Positions 22,756-30,597 of a DNA stretch of 35,435 nt are shown one piece after another. The position numbers were made by a program, and so were the translations under genes. Numbering within the stretch: position 1 is the first letter of the stretch; each line of letters starts with the position of its first letter. Under the pieces are notes generated by a model. The model was not told the origin of the DNA and did no database searches. It saw only the letters and a list, made by a program, of their open reading frames with translations. The DNA comes from a virus. The DNA is taken from positions 1 through 35,435 of IMG/VR virus record IMGVR_UViG_3300037285_000195; one strand, 5' to 3'.

Positions 22756-24000
22756 TTACTCACCAACATCATTGCGCAGTGATTTAAGCGTGGATCGGCT
22801 GCGCTCTGGTGGTCGAATCAGCCGGTAGTGGTTCCGCATGGCTTCGGTTTCGTGGCCACCTTTGTTGTTCTCGCCCTGGGACACGAACTCGTCGGTTAAG
22901 CCTTTCTTGCGCAAATCTCGCAGCTGGTACTGGCCTTTGTAGCCGGCTGAATCACAAGCTTCTGCCCAACAGCTCTGCATGAACCGATGCTTCACCGGCT
23001 GGGTGCGGCTGCGCATGTCGAAGTAGCGGGGATACACCATCAGATACGGCGAAATAATGCCCTTCTCACGCTTCCAGGTGCGGAACCAATCAACCAGCTG
23101 GCGCAGTTCGGTGTTCATTTCCAGCAGAATACCAACGCCAGTTTTGTGCCGGGAGAAGGTGATCTCCCCAAATTCGCCACCATCATCGTTTATCTGGCTT
23201 TCTTTCAGGCCGAAAACATCAATTGGCTGTTGGCTCATCATGTAAATAAGGTCGCATATTTTCGCGCGCCAGGTGCCGTCGTATGTTCGGCGGTTCAGCT
23301 TGTGTGCCAGAAGGTGCTCAGTGATGGCCACGTAAACATCATCGGGTATCAGCACTTCGCGCTTTGGTTCGACGGCTTTCTGGATGTCGGGAATGGGGTT
23401 TCTGTCGATCACGCCATCTTGGATGGCATGGCCAAATACCCTGGATAACGTATTGCGCAGGCCGTTGTAGTGAGTGGGCTTGGTTAACCAGGGCGATAGG
23501 AGTTTGCGAACCTTGCGCAGGACGTGGGGATCGCACAGGAAGAACTGGCAATCGTCGCTGCCTGCCAGCTGCTGGGCGTCGGCTGCGTAATCGGTGCGGG
23601 TTGCCATGGCCACGGGCCGGCCTCGGTTGCGGCCGCGCTGGCTTAATACGTGGCACTCGTTCCAGGTAACACTGCCATCAGATAGTTGATGGCCAAGCAC
23701 CGTTGTGCGCCATTTTTCCAAGTAGGCCTTGAGGGTTATTCGTTTTATGGTTTCGGTAGATCTGGAAATGGCAAGGCTACCCGCTAACAGATCTGCCTCG
23801 AAATCGCCGCCGTCCTGCTCCCACATCTGCTGCAATATTCCCCAGCGCCGGATGGCCTGCTGCTTATCGCGGGTTTGTAGGCTGCCTTGCTTGCGGGTTT
23901 TGGGATGGCGCAAGTAAAAAACGCCACTGCGGGCGTCTATGTACAGGCCAGGGTAGCGCTGAAGCCACTCCTGACCTTGTTTCCTTTGGTTTTTGGCCAT
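22756..24000 (-). CDS. int: Tyrosine recombinase integrase (atypical active site)
   Basis: This 414-residue integrase has an arm-binding N-terminal part (FYLRHPKTRKQGSLQTRD), a core-binding SAM-like domain (~85-205) and a catalytic domain. K286 (SRHKTG), R364 (RDLRKK), H383 and Y392 (GHETEAMRNHY) are visible. The first catalytic Arg, normally in a TGQRP-type motif, aligns with Gln258 (MMSQQPIDVF), and the His of HxLR aligns with Arg361. The ATG at 24000 follows the excisionase stop (TAACATG); a longer in-frame extension lies within the excisionase and is rejected. The attP core is 1.5 kb downstream. Confidence 0.92.
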   Translation of the reverse strand: MAKNQRKQGQEWLQRYPGLYIDARSGVFYLRHPKTRKQGSLQTRDKQQAIRRWGILQQMWEQDGGDFEADLLAGSLAISRSTETIKRITLKAYLEKWRTTVLGHQLSDGSVTWNECHVLSQRGRNRGRPVAMATRTDYAADAQQLAGSDDCQFFLCDPHVLRKVRKLLSPWLTKPTHYNGLRNTLSRVFGHAIQDGVIDRNPIPDIQKAVEPKREVLIPDDVYVAITEHLLAHKLNRRTYDGTWRAKICDLIYMMSQQPIDVFGLKESQINDDGGEFGEITFSRHKTGVGILLEMNTELRQLVDWFRTWKREKGIISPYLMVYPRYFDMRSRTQPVKHRFMQSCWAEACDSAGYKGQYQLRDLRKKGLTDEFVSQGENNKGGHETEAMRNHYRLIRPPERSRSTLKSLRNDVGE

Positions 24001-24001
24001 G

Positions 24002-24241
24002 TTACTGCAGCTGCTGCGCGAGATTTTGAAGGAAACCCAGCTCCTGGTTGCTCTCAGGCAATCCTTTGAGCCGGCGTTCCATTGTCTCGAAATACGTGTC
24101 CAGGTCAATTCGCCACCGTCGACCATCACGGAAAGCTCCCGGGATGTCCGGACACCGGTTGCGAATGGACACCAGCGAAGGTGGCTGTTTGTCGTCGCAG
24201 TACACCACATCGATGAACGTTTGAAGGCTGACAGGTCTCAT
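24002..24241 (-). CDS. Excisionase-like DNA-binding protein
   Basis: This 79-residue protein begins MRPVSLQTFIDVVYCDDKQP. It has a winged-helix/MerR-type pattern (LVSIRNRCPDIPGAFRDGRR, WRIDLDTYFETMERRL) typical of phage excisionases and AlpA-like proteins. It sits 1 bp before the integrase start, so the pair is co-translated. It probably directs excision with Int and might also act on lysogeny promoters, as P2 Cox does (inference). Its start overlaps the previous gene by 4 bp. Confidence 0.8.
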   Translation of the reverse strand: MRPVSLQTFIDVVYCDDKQPPSLVSIRNRCPDIPGAFRDGRRWRIDLDTYFETMERRLKGLPESNQELGFLQNLAQQLQ

Positions 24242-24531
24242 CTGGTTGTTTCCTCCCTCCGCGCCTGCCGGCCTTGCCAGCGCAGGAAGTGTGACTTTAT
24301 GTGGCGAAAGCGAGTAGCGGCGCCCAGGTTGTGATCCAGTTCGGCACGGCTGGCGATGTTGCAGGCCGTAACGATCAGATCCCGGGCATCTTCTACTGTA
24401 TGGGTGCCGTCCGGAATGGTAACGCCGGCCTTTTTGCTTTGGGCCCTGTCCAGGTACACGCGGAACTCTGGATCTTGGCAGAGCATGGCGGCGGATCGGG
24501 CGAGGTGGCCGCCTTTCATTTCAGTCGTCAT
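24238..24531 (-). CDS. Early-operon protein of unknown function
   Basis: This 97-residue basic protein begins MTTEMKGGHLARSAAMLCQD and contains FRVYLDRAQSKKAGVTIPDG and DARDLIVTACNIASRAELDH. The first part resembles small phage proteins found upstream of recombination genes, but I cannot name a family. The start is chosen at 24531 because it overlaps the preceding stop; an upstream start is possible. The stop overlaps the excisionase start. Confidence 0.72.
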   Translation of the reverse strand: MTTEMKGGHLARSAAMLCQDPEFRVYLDRAQSKKAGVTIPDGTHTVEDARDLIVTACNIASRAELDHNLGAATRFRHIKSHFLRWQGRQARREETTR

Positions 24532-24766
24532 TGATCTGCTCCTGCACGCCCAGTTTCTCAACTGTTATCCGGTATTCAGGCTCGCCGTTTGCGTGGATCA
24601 CCACCGGCTTACCGAATTGCAGAGTGTGTTCAGCCGCGGCCACCAGTGCTTCCACCGTCACATCGCGCTTATTCGCAGCCCATACCCTGCCACACTTAAG
24701 AAGGGTTCCGGCATAGATTGTGCCAGTAAGAGGGCTTGCTGCTACGTGGATCGGCTTACTGATCAT
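24521..24766 (-). CDS. Early-operon protein of unknown function
   Basis: This 81-residue protein begins MISKPIHVAASPLTGTIYAG. It contains a segment with alternating strands and helix (LKCGRVWAANKRDVTVEALV, KPVVIHANGEPEYRITVEKL). It overlaps its neighbours on both sides by a few bases, indicating coupled translation. No catalytic motif, membrane segment or zinc site is seen. Confidence 0.72.
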   Translation of the reverse strand: MISKPIHVAASPLTGTIYAGTLLKCGRVWAANKRDVTVEALVAAAEHTLQFGKPVVIHANGEPEYRITVEKLGVQEQINDD

Positions 24767-25116
24767 CGGTCTTGCTCCTTATTAGCCTCGTTGCGCAGCC
24801 TTTCAACCTCTTCTTCAATAAGATCCATTGGGTCGGTTTCGCAATATATGCCTAGTTTTAATACTAATTTGTGAACTGCTTCTGCCTGTTTTGTAAGGAT
24901 AAAGGCTTTTGAATAGTCTATACCCATCTGAAAACTACTACTTTTAAGCCCATGACGACTGGCCTGCCAGCCCATCCATTTACCGTGATAAATCTTCACT
25001 TCATCAAACCCAGCAGCACCAGGCAGGGCATCGTACTGCTCGCTTGCATCATTCCAAAAGACCCCTTTCGGCACTGAAAAACACTTTTCGAAATCCTTCC
25101 TGCTAACACTAATCAC
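24763..25116 (-). CDS. Early-operon protein of unknown function (GTG start)
   Basis: This 117-residue protein starts with GTG at 25116, preceded by GGAGG at 6 bp. That is far better than the longer in-frame start, which would overlap the upstream gene heavily. It contains KDFEKCFSVPKGVFWNDASE, FDEVKIYHGKWMGWQAS and a helical C-terminus (QAEAVHKLVLKLGIYCETDP, LIEEEVERLRNEANKEQ). Aromatic segments such as KWMGWQAS suggest a soluble domain. No known family is recognised. Confidence 0.72.
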   Translation of the reverse strand: MISVSRKDFEKCFSVPKGVFWNDASEQYDALPGAAGFDEVKIYHGKWMGWQASRHGLKSSSFQMGIDYSKAFILTKQAEAVHKLVLKLGIYCETDPMDLIEEEVERLRNEANKEQDR

Positions 25117-25531
25117 AAGCCACCTCCGATGCCGCTTTGCGCTTCTGTTCAACGAACTGATCACGCCATTCCAGAGATTTTTCACAGGCTTCTTGATAGG
25201 TGTCGGCATAGATCCACTTTGCGGCGTAATAGCCCCATGACATGCGGTGCGACCCATCAGCCTTTATGTTTTGCGGTACCGGTGTTGAGAACTTAACCAG
25301 GAAGCCGCTTTTTTCGTTATCCATCAAGTGATCGAATATCAGCCCGGGGTCGTCCAGATCGTAAGGTGGCTCTATTCCGATAGACTCCCACAGGGGCTCG
25401 GGGTCTTCTTCCATAAAAGCTTCTGTTGCTACAGGAGGAAATAAATCCTGTGCCAGCATAGTGGCCAGATGAATGATTACTTCTGCCCTGATATTGCCTT
25501 CAAACATGCTATCGATTGTTTCGGTTTTCAT
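25109..25531 (-). CDS. Early-operon acidic protein of unknown function
   Basis: This 140-residue protein is acidic in the middle (FMEEDPEPLWESIGIEPPYD). The C-terminal segment SWGYYAAKWIYADTYQEACE is followed by helices (KSLEWRDQFVEQKRKAASEV). The start overlaps the previous stop as ATGA. Small acidic proteins can be anti-defence or host-takeover factors, but nothing here shows that directly. Confidence 0.72.
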   Translation of the reverse strand: MKTETIDSMFEGNIRAEVIIHLATMLAQDLFPPVATEAFMEEDPEPLWESIGIEPPYDLDDPGLIFDHLMDNEKSGFLVKFSTPVPQNIKADGSHRMSWGYYAAKWIYADTYQEACEKSLEWRDQFVEQKRKAASEVACD

Positions 25532-25926
25532 AATGCCATCCCCTGTCTTACTTCGTGATTCTGATAAACCGCCCGGGCTTTATTTGCTATGCGCTTATGC
25601 CGGCGCCGGTAAACCGTGTCTTCTTGCACGCGGTTCCGGCTGGCTATGGCCTTAATCCGGTATTTCGGCATTTCGTTGGCCTTGGCCAAGTGATATTCGC
25701 TTCGTAACCGTTGAATTTCCGCGTTCTGCCGGGCTGTTCGGCACTTCAGCTGCTTTGTTTCTGCTATCCAGATGGCCGTGGTGCTTACGAAAAACCGTTC
25801 GGCGAGTACCTGGAGCGATCGCTGCCGCAGGTAAGCCAGCCAGTAATCGCGCTGGTCCAGATCAGTGTCTATGCTCATTTGGCCGCCGATGGACGTGACC
25901 TTGAGAGTCTTATTTTTAGCGGTCAC
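25528..25926 (-). CDS. Putative DNA-binding early protein with two HTH-like segments
   Basis: This 132-residue, very basic protein has two HTH-like stretches: LQVLAERFFVSTTAIWIAET (about 38-57) and IKAIASRNRVQEDTVYRRRH (about 91-110). A charged helix lies between them. GGAGG at 6 bp supports the GTG start at 25926, overlapping the upstream gene by 11 bp. An ATG at 25878 is the alternative. It probably regulates transcription; its target is unknown. Confidence 0.75.
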   Translation of the reverse strand: MTAKNKTLKVTSIGGQMSIDTDLDQRDYWLAYLRQRSLQVLAERFFVSTTAIWIAETKQLKCRTARQNAEIQRLRSEYHLAKANEMPKYRIKAIASRNRVQEDTVYRRRHKRIANKARAVYQNHEVRQGMAL

Positions 25927-26146
25927 CGCGTGCCTCCAGTACCTTTAAGGCCCGGCGGGCATGCTTGCCTGCGAGATTGCGCAGGGTTTTGTGCTCGCAA
26001 CCGTTGCAACCGGAAAGGCACCACCAGTTGAAGATGGCCGCCACACGCTCCAGGCACTCGGCCGGGCGATTCTCGGCCAGGTTTGTCAGATCGATATCCG
26101 CGTCGGAAACCGACTGATTCAACTCTCTTGGGCGCTCAGTGCTCAT
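25916..26146 (-). CDS. Small Cys-containing early protein
   Basis: This 76-residue protein has LECLERVAAIFNWWC-like content, and WWCLSGCNGCEH places three Cys and one His close together, a possible zinc or Fe-S ligand set. A basic helical end follows (KHARRALKVLEARGDR). It is translationally coupled to its neighbours (ATGA at 26143-26146). No named family. Confidence 0.7.
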   Translation of the reverse strand: MSTERPRELNQSVSDADIDLTNLAENRPAECLERVAAIFNWWCLSGCNGCEHKTLRNLAGKHARRALKVLEARGDR

Positions 26147-26517
26147 GCCGCCACCTTCTTAATCTCAGCTTCAATCCGCGTGTTGCGGTCTATCAACCAG
26201 TCCAGGTAACGAATGAAGGTTTCAATCTCTACCATTCGGACTTGGTATTCTTCTCTACACCGTTCAACCGTAAACCAGTCGTAGAAATCCAAATCAATAC
26301 GGATAGCCGCGAGCTTTTCAGGCAACTCGAATTCTTTTTCGTAACGGGTGTTCGCTGGCATAACTTGAACATCAAAGCTTTTGCAGTGGGCGACGACATG
26401 TGCATGAAACTGAACAAGACCTCGGCGGTTAATGACCATGCCTTGCAAAAAAATCTCTTCCATAACCAGGTAGAGGTTATCGATCATCTGTTCTTTTGTT
26501 AGCGTCTGATTTTCCAT
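26143..26517 (-). CDS. Early-operon helical protein of unknown function
   Basis: This 124-residue protein begins MENQTLTKEQMIDNLYLVME and appears soluble, with FELPEKLAAIRIDLDFYDWF followed by a charged helix (VERCREEYQVRMVEIETFIR) and a basic end. I chose the ATG at 26517; an upstream in-frame start lies in the gene-free interval toward 26578. The stop overlaps the next gene. Confidence 0.72.
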   Translation of the reverse strand: MENQTLTKEQMIDNLYLVMEEIFLQGMVINRRGLVQFHAHVVAHCKSFDVQVMPANTRYEKEFELPEKLAAIRIDLDFYDWFTVERCREEYQVRMVEIETFIRYLDWLIDRNTRIEAEIKKVAA

Positions 26518-26577
26518 AATGTTCTCCCTATATACCGCGTGTTCGTTTTTGGTGTTACAGCGCTGCATGCAATCAAT

Positions 26578-26991
26578 TCAGGCTTTGCCTTTACGGCAGA
26601 TTTCCACAGCGGCTTCCAGGGATTCCGCCTCTCCCCACCAGGTGGGGCGATCCCATGCGCCGCCGTCCAGGCACTGCACCCAGTAATGAGTCTGATCGCC
26701 GTTCTGCCTGGTGATGATGTAGGGCCGGTACCACCAGAAACGGTGACTTTCGGGCCGCTCGTCGTTTGGGGTGACTGAAAATCCATCGGGTAAGATTGGG
26801 TCCAGCGCGTACCCTTCAATCACGGTAAGCACCTGCTTCCGTGCTATTGCTTCGGCCACATTCTCTTTGAGCGCTGTGGTCATCGACTCTTCCAGAATCT
26901 CAAGCTCTGCCAGAGTCATCTCGCCGGTGCTCTGCATTAGCACGTCAAGAATGTCCAGGGTCTGTTGAAGGTGACTGCTGTTCGTGTCCAT
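26578..26991 (-). CDS. Early-operon protein of unknown function
   Basis: This 137-residue protein has a helical N-terminus (LQQTLDILDVLMQSTGEMTL, ELEILEESMTTALKENVAEA). An aromatic beta-like region follows (SHRFWWYRPYIITRQNGDQT, HYWVQCLDGGAWDRPTWWG). The many Trp and Tyr residues suggest a small ligand-binding domain. TGGAGAT lies 5 bp before the ATG. The family is not recognised. Confidence 0.72.
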   Translation of the reverse strand: MDTNSSHLQQTLDILDVLMQSTGEMTLAELEILEESMTTALKENVAEAIARKQVLTVIEGYALDPILPDGFSVTPNDERPESHRFWWYRPYIITRQNGDQTHYWVQCLDGGAWDRPTWWGEAESLEAAVEICRKGKA

Positions 26992-27024
26992 CGGTTATCT
27001 CCAGTTAGCCTTTCCGGCTTTTAT

Positions 27025-27243
27025 CTATCGGTAGTTCCGGTTTTTCGCTTCCAGCAGCTGCTTGCACTCCACGCAAGTGGGGCAGCCTGGCAAGGCTTCG
27101 CGCCTGGCTTCGGGGATTAGCTCGCCGCACTGTTCGCAATCCGGGTCTGTGCTTAGGTAGCTGTTCAGTTCCAGCTGGTTGCGCAGCGCGGTTTCGAGGG
27201 ATTGCTCGATGTAGGCGTCGGCAACGTCGGCTTTATCGGCCAT
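27025..27243 (-). CDS. TraR/DksA-type zinc-finger protein
   Basis: This 72-residue protein has the four-Cys zinc finger of the TraR/DksA family: C36, C39, C57 and C60 (CEQCGELIPEARREALPG then CPTCVECKQ), spaced CX2C-X17-CX2C. An N-terminal helix (ADVADAYIEQSLETALRNQL) matches TraR, about 73 residues long. These proteins enter the RNA polymerase secondary channel and mimic ppGpp/DksA effects. The gene overlaps the upstream gene by 11 bp. Confidence 0.92.
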   Translation of the reverse strand: MADKADVADAYIEQSLETALRNQLELNSYLSTDPDCEQCGELIPEARREALPGCPTCVECKQLLEAKNRNYR

Positions 27244-27469
27244 CGTTCAGGTACTCCGTTGCGTTGGCGCTTAAATCTGTGGCGGGCACCAGGCGCACCA
27301 GGCCGGCTTCCATGCATGCGGCGGCCTGCTCTGCGGAATCGAACACCAGCACCATGGCCACGTGGTGGTGCACACGGCCGTGGTCTTCGTTGATGACTGT
27401 CAGCTCGCCAATGTCGTGCAGGCGGGCGGCTGGGGCTTGTTCGGTTGTTACTGCTACTGCTGGGTTCAT
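27233..27469 (-). CDS. Early-operon protein of unknown function
   Basis: This 78-residue protein contains GELTVINEDHGRVHHHVAMV and LVFDSAEQAAACMEAGLVRL and is encoded between the primase gene and the zinc-finger gene. The RVHHHV segment is the only distinctive feature. Its end overlaps the TraR-like start, so the two are co-translated. No function can be assigned. Confidence 0.7.
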   Translation of the reverse strand: MNPAVAVTTEQAPAARLHDIGELTVINEDHGRVHHHVAMVLVFDSAEQAAACMEAGLVRLVPATDLSANATEYLNDGR

Positions 27470-27502
27470 AAGGTTTTCCGGTTTTTAGGTAGAGGTTTAG
27501 GT

Positions 27503-30214
27503 TTAGGCTTCGGCTTCAAAAATCCAGCAACGAACGGTGGCGCTGCCCAGGGCATTTCCTTCGCGGCGGAGGACGCTGCGCACGGTTCGGCTCGAATCAA
27601 TAAATTTTCGGCTGCGGCTGGTTTTCAGGTGCCGCTTCAATTCGGTGATGGGCGGAATGCGCAGCTTTGCTTCGGCGCACACTTGCTCGAAGTGCTTAAG
27701 GTTCACGGCAATCAGGCTGTCGTCGTCGTAGTGGTTCAGGGTGGCGGTGCTGCTCTGGCCTTCGATGTAGTCGAACGCTTCCCAGAATTCCTGAACCATG
27801 GGGTGGTCGGCGTTCACGGCGGTTTGCCGCTCGATGGCCATGCCCTGCACCATTTCACGGGCGGGTTCCAGGTAACTTTCGGGCAGCAGCTGCAGGCCGT
27901 CTGGGCCCAGGCAGTCCAGCAGCGCCATAATCTGGCTGTGGTTTTTGGCAATCCGGTGAATGCGTATGTCTGGCAACTCGGAAAGCGCTTTTTCATAGAT
28001 AGGTGACCGCTCGCAGATAATCCGCATCAGCGAGGCTTCCGCCGTGGCCGCTTGCAGAATAAAGCCGCTCACCTGTTCCATGGGTGTGCGCTCCAGACGT
28101 TCGGCCAGGGCCTTGGTTGTTTCGCTGTGGCCCTGGCGCGTTACGTTCAGGTGCACAATCCGCTGCAGCACGGCATCGCTTGCCGACACCTGGGCGTTCT
28201 GGCTGATCACCACGGCGCCGCGGAACGGTGGCTCGTAGGTGTCGTTGCCGCCGTTCTTCATGCCACGGCTGCGAACAGACCGGCCGTTGTAGGCTGTTTT
28301 CAGTTCGTCCCAATCAAACTGGCGCTGCTTTCCGCCGGCGCCGTCCTGGTCCCGATCGGACTCGATCAGCACTACCGGCAAGTTGGACACCTGGGCGAAG
28401 TTACGAGCCCGGGCTGCCAGGGTGGCTTTGCTGGGGTCGAAGCCTTCGTAATCCTGCCGGCCAACCAGCTTCCACAGGAATTCAATCAGCGTGGATTTAC
28501 CGGACCCGGCTTCGCCCACTATCTCGATGAACGGGAAAGACTTGTGCGCCCGTCGGATCTGCTCGGCAAACAGGCTGCCCAGCCAGTACGCCAGGGCAAT
28601 AACGCCTTTAGGGCCAAAACAGTTGGCCAAGTCCAATGCCCAGTCGTGATGGTAATCGGCACGGTTGTTGTTGATGTTCAGCGCCACCGACTCAGACAGC
28701 GTTTTCACGCTCATGCGGCCGATGTCGTAATAGTCCTCGTCATTCAGTTCGTAGATGCTGCCGTGGCTTACGGCCAACTCTGGGAACACCCAGGTTTCGT
28801 GCTCTTTGCTATAGCCAATGAAGTCGATGGTCTCTACGGTTTTAATGCCGCTGATCTGCTGTTTCAGCAGCCGGTCTAGCTGCTGGCTGCTGCCGGTCCA
28901 TACCGCACCAGGTGCAACGCTTAGCAGGCGCTTTTTGAATTCGCTGGCGCTGGCCAGCTGGCCGCCACTGAAGGTGTTTTTTACCGGCCGGCCATCGTGG
29001 GGGAATTCCACGCGAGTGTAGTACCAGCTTTCATCCGTCACTTTGTTGGCCAGGTAATACAAAAAACTGACGTGGCTGTTGGCGATCTCAGATACCGCGT
29101 TGCACTGGTCCAGCGCTCTGTCGCGGATTTCGCGATCGGTTAAAGCCTCACTGGATTCTTCCAGGTCATTTACGGCCTTCTGAAATTCGTCCATGTTTAG
29201 GCGGAACCAGAACAGGCGGTTGCCGTAATCGAATGGGAAGTCGCGCTTGCCAGTGTGGTTAAAAATGTGAGTGGCTTTTTCGCCAGCGCTTCGTGAGATA
29301 ACCAGGTCACCCTGGTGCCGGGGCTCTTTTGTCAGCAGTTCGCCGTCTTCACTGACCAGTTCGCCGCGCTGCCAGGCGTCGTTCCAGTCGCGCTTTTCTT
29401 TGCCCACCGGCGCGATAACCGCGGCGCCGATCAGCCAGCCCGCGGCGCGGGAAATGCGGGCGAACTTCTGAACGTAACGAACACCAGCGCTGTCGCCGTC
29501 TAGCGCCCAGATCAAACGCGGGGGTTTATTGCCAGCGGCTTCGCAGAGGCCAGAGACCTGTTCCAGAAGCTTTTCCGGGTAGTTGTTGCAGCTGAACGCG
29601 GCAACGGCAGCAATGCCGGCGTGGTACAACGCGATGGCGTCGAATATGCCTTCCACAATCCACAGCTCTGACACCTGTGCAAGATCCAGCCCGGGCGGTA
29701 CCCATGCCTGGCCACGGAAGTTGGCGCCTTTGTTGAAGTGAGCTTTCATCTTGCCGAAGCGGTCCGGCTTATCGATGATGCGTTCCCAGTAGTCGGTACC
29801 GTTTATAGCAAAGCGCACGGTGGCCGATGAAATGTTGCGGTGGTAATCCCAGTAGGTTTCCTGGCTGTACCAGCCTTGAACCTTGTCCAGAGCAAAGCCG
29901 CGGCCGTGCTCCATGTACGCGTCTGCTACTTCGGTACCGCTGGCCTTTTCCCCAGGCTTTAAGTCGCGCTTTGCAAAGCGTTCTGTCCAGCTGTCGAACA
30001 GCTCCGGAAACAATTGCTTTACGTGGTGAGAATCGCCGCATTTCGATTCCCGCCCGCAGCGGATCATCCAGGGCGCATCCAGCGAGGTGAACGCCTCTTT
30101 TTTTCCGCAGCTTGGGCACAGTAACCGGCGCACGTATTTCGCGTCGGTGCTTTCTTTGCCGCCAAAATCGCTTTTTAGCCGGAAAATGATGTCCGACCGC
30201 AGGTGGTCTTGCAT
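27503..30214 (-). CDS. TOPRIM primase-helicase replication protein (P4 alpha-like)
   Basis: This 903-residue replication protein has a zinc finger at C33, C36, C53 and C59 (CPSCGKKEAF..., CGRESKC). A TOPRIM primase domain follows, with E188 (WIVEGIFDAI) and DGDSAG (239-244). An SF3/DnaB-type ATPase has Walker A GEAGSGKST (567-575) and the downstream VVLIESDRDQDG. Residues 806-903 form a C-terminal domain also present in the Bro-N protein, probably iteron-binding. The ATG at 30214 follows CCGGAGCAACCA; a longer in-frame start overlapping the previous gene is rejected. P2 uses gpA rolling-circle replication; no gpA is seen, so replication here is probably P4-like. Confidence 0.93.
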   Translation of the reverse strand: MQDHLRSDIIFRLKSDFGGKESTDAKYVRRLLCPSCGKKEAFTSLDAPWMIRCGRESKCGDSHHVKQLFPELFDSWTERFAKRDLKPGEKASGTEVADAYMEHGRGFALDKVQGWYSQETYWDYHRNISSATVRFAINGTDYWERIIDKPDRFGKMKAHFNKGANFRGQAWVPPGLDLAQVSELWIVEGIFDAIALYHAGIAAVAAFSCNNYPEKLLEQVSGLCEAAGNKPPRLIWALDGDSAGVRYVQKFARISRAAGWLIGAAVIAPVGKEKRDWNDAWQRGELVSEDGELLTKEPRHQGDLVISRSAGEKATHIFNHTGKRDFPFDYGNRLFWFRLNMDEFQKAVNDLEESSEALTDREIRDRALDQCNAVSEIANSHVSFLYYLANKVTDESWYYTRVEFPHDGRPVKNTFSGGQLASASEFKKRLLSVAPGAVWTGSSQQLDRLLKQQISGIKTVETIDFIGYSKEHETWVFPELAVSHGSIYELNDEDYYDIGRMSVKTLSESVALNINNNRADYHHDWALDLANCFGPKGVIALAYWLGSLFAEQIRRAHKSFPFIEIVGEAGSGKSTLIEFLWKLVGRQDYEGFDPSKATLAARARNFAQVSNLPVVLIESDRDQDGAGGKQRQFDWDELKTAYNGRSVRSRGMKNGGNDTYEPPFRGAVVISQNAQVSASDAVLQRIVHLNVTRQGHSETTKALAERLERTPMEQVSGFILQAATAEASLMRIICERSPIYEKALSELPDIRIHRIAKNHSQIMALLDCLGPDGLQLLPESYLEPAREMVQGMAIERQTAVNADHPMVQEFWEAFDYIEGQSSTATLNHYDDDSLIAVNLKHFEQVCAEAKLRIPPITELKRHLKTSRSRKFIDSSRTVRSVLRREGNALGSATVRCWIFEAEA

Positions 30215-30227
30215 TGGTTGCTCCGGA

Positions 30228-30569
30228 TCAGGCTTGGATGTGCGAAACGGCGCTGGCGCTGTCGCGCAGCTGGAGCAGTTCACGGATTGAAAAAACCGAT
30301 GTTCTGCCGGTGCCGGTGTCGTGAATAACCACGGCGTTTCCGGTGGTGTGGCTGACATCGATGTAAGCCGCAGGCAGGCCCACGCACTCAAGCTCTGCCC
30401 ATACCTTTGTAGCCAGCAGTGCCGCGCGCCGGCGGCTGCAGTTGAATTCTTCCATCAGGCTGAACACTACTTTCTCAACGCACTCCCTGGCGCTGTGGCT
30501 GTTCTTGCGCAGGGCCGTCAACTGGCTGTAAGTGGCGTCAGTCATGCTTTGTTTGGCGATAGCGGTCAT
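30228..30569 (-). CDS. Early protein of unknown function upstream of primase
   Basis: This 113-residue protein begins MTAIAKQSMTDATYSQLTAL and has ARECVEKVVFSLMEEFNCSR, ALLATKVWAELECVGLPAAY and a C-terminal SVFSIRELLQLRD. The layout of helix, Cys-containing middle and beta end suggests a small soluble regulator. I chose the ATG at 30569 with AGGA 7 bp upstream; a longer frame would overlap the Ogr gene. It lies 13 bp before the primase gene. Confidence 0.72.
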   Translation of the reverse strand: MTAIAKQSMTDATYSQLTALRKNSHSARECVEKVVFSLMEEFNCSRRRAALLATKVWAELECVGLPAAYIDVSHTTGNAVVIHDTGTGRTSVFSIRELLQLRDSASAVSHIQA

Positions 30570-30597
30570 GTTCGTGTCCTTTCGTGGTTGCGGTGCG

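Noticed and set aside
24001-24210. 70-codon N-terminal extension of the integrase
   Set aside because: It lies in another frame over the excisionase gene, which has its own coupled start, and the integrase family begins near MAKNQRKQ.
30215-30391. 59-codon N-terminal extension of the primase-helicase
   Set aside because: It overlaps the upstream 113-residue gene, and the ATG at 30214 has GGAG at the right distance just before the zinc finger.
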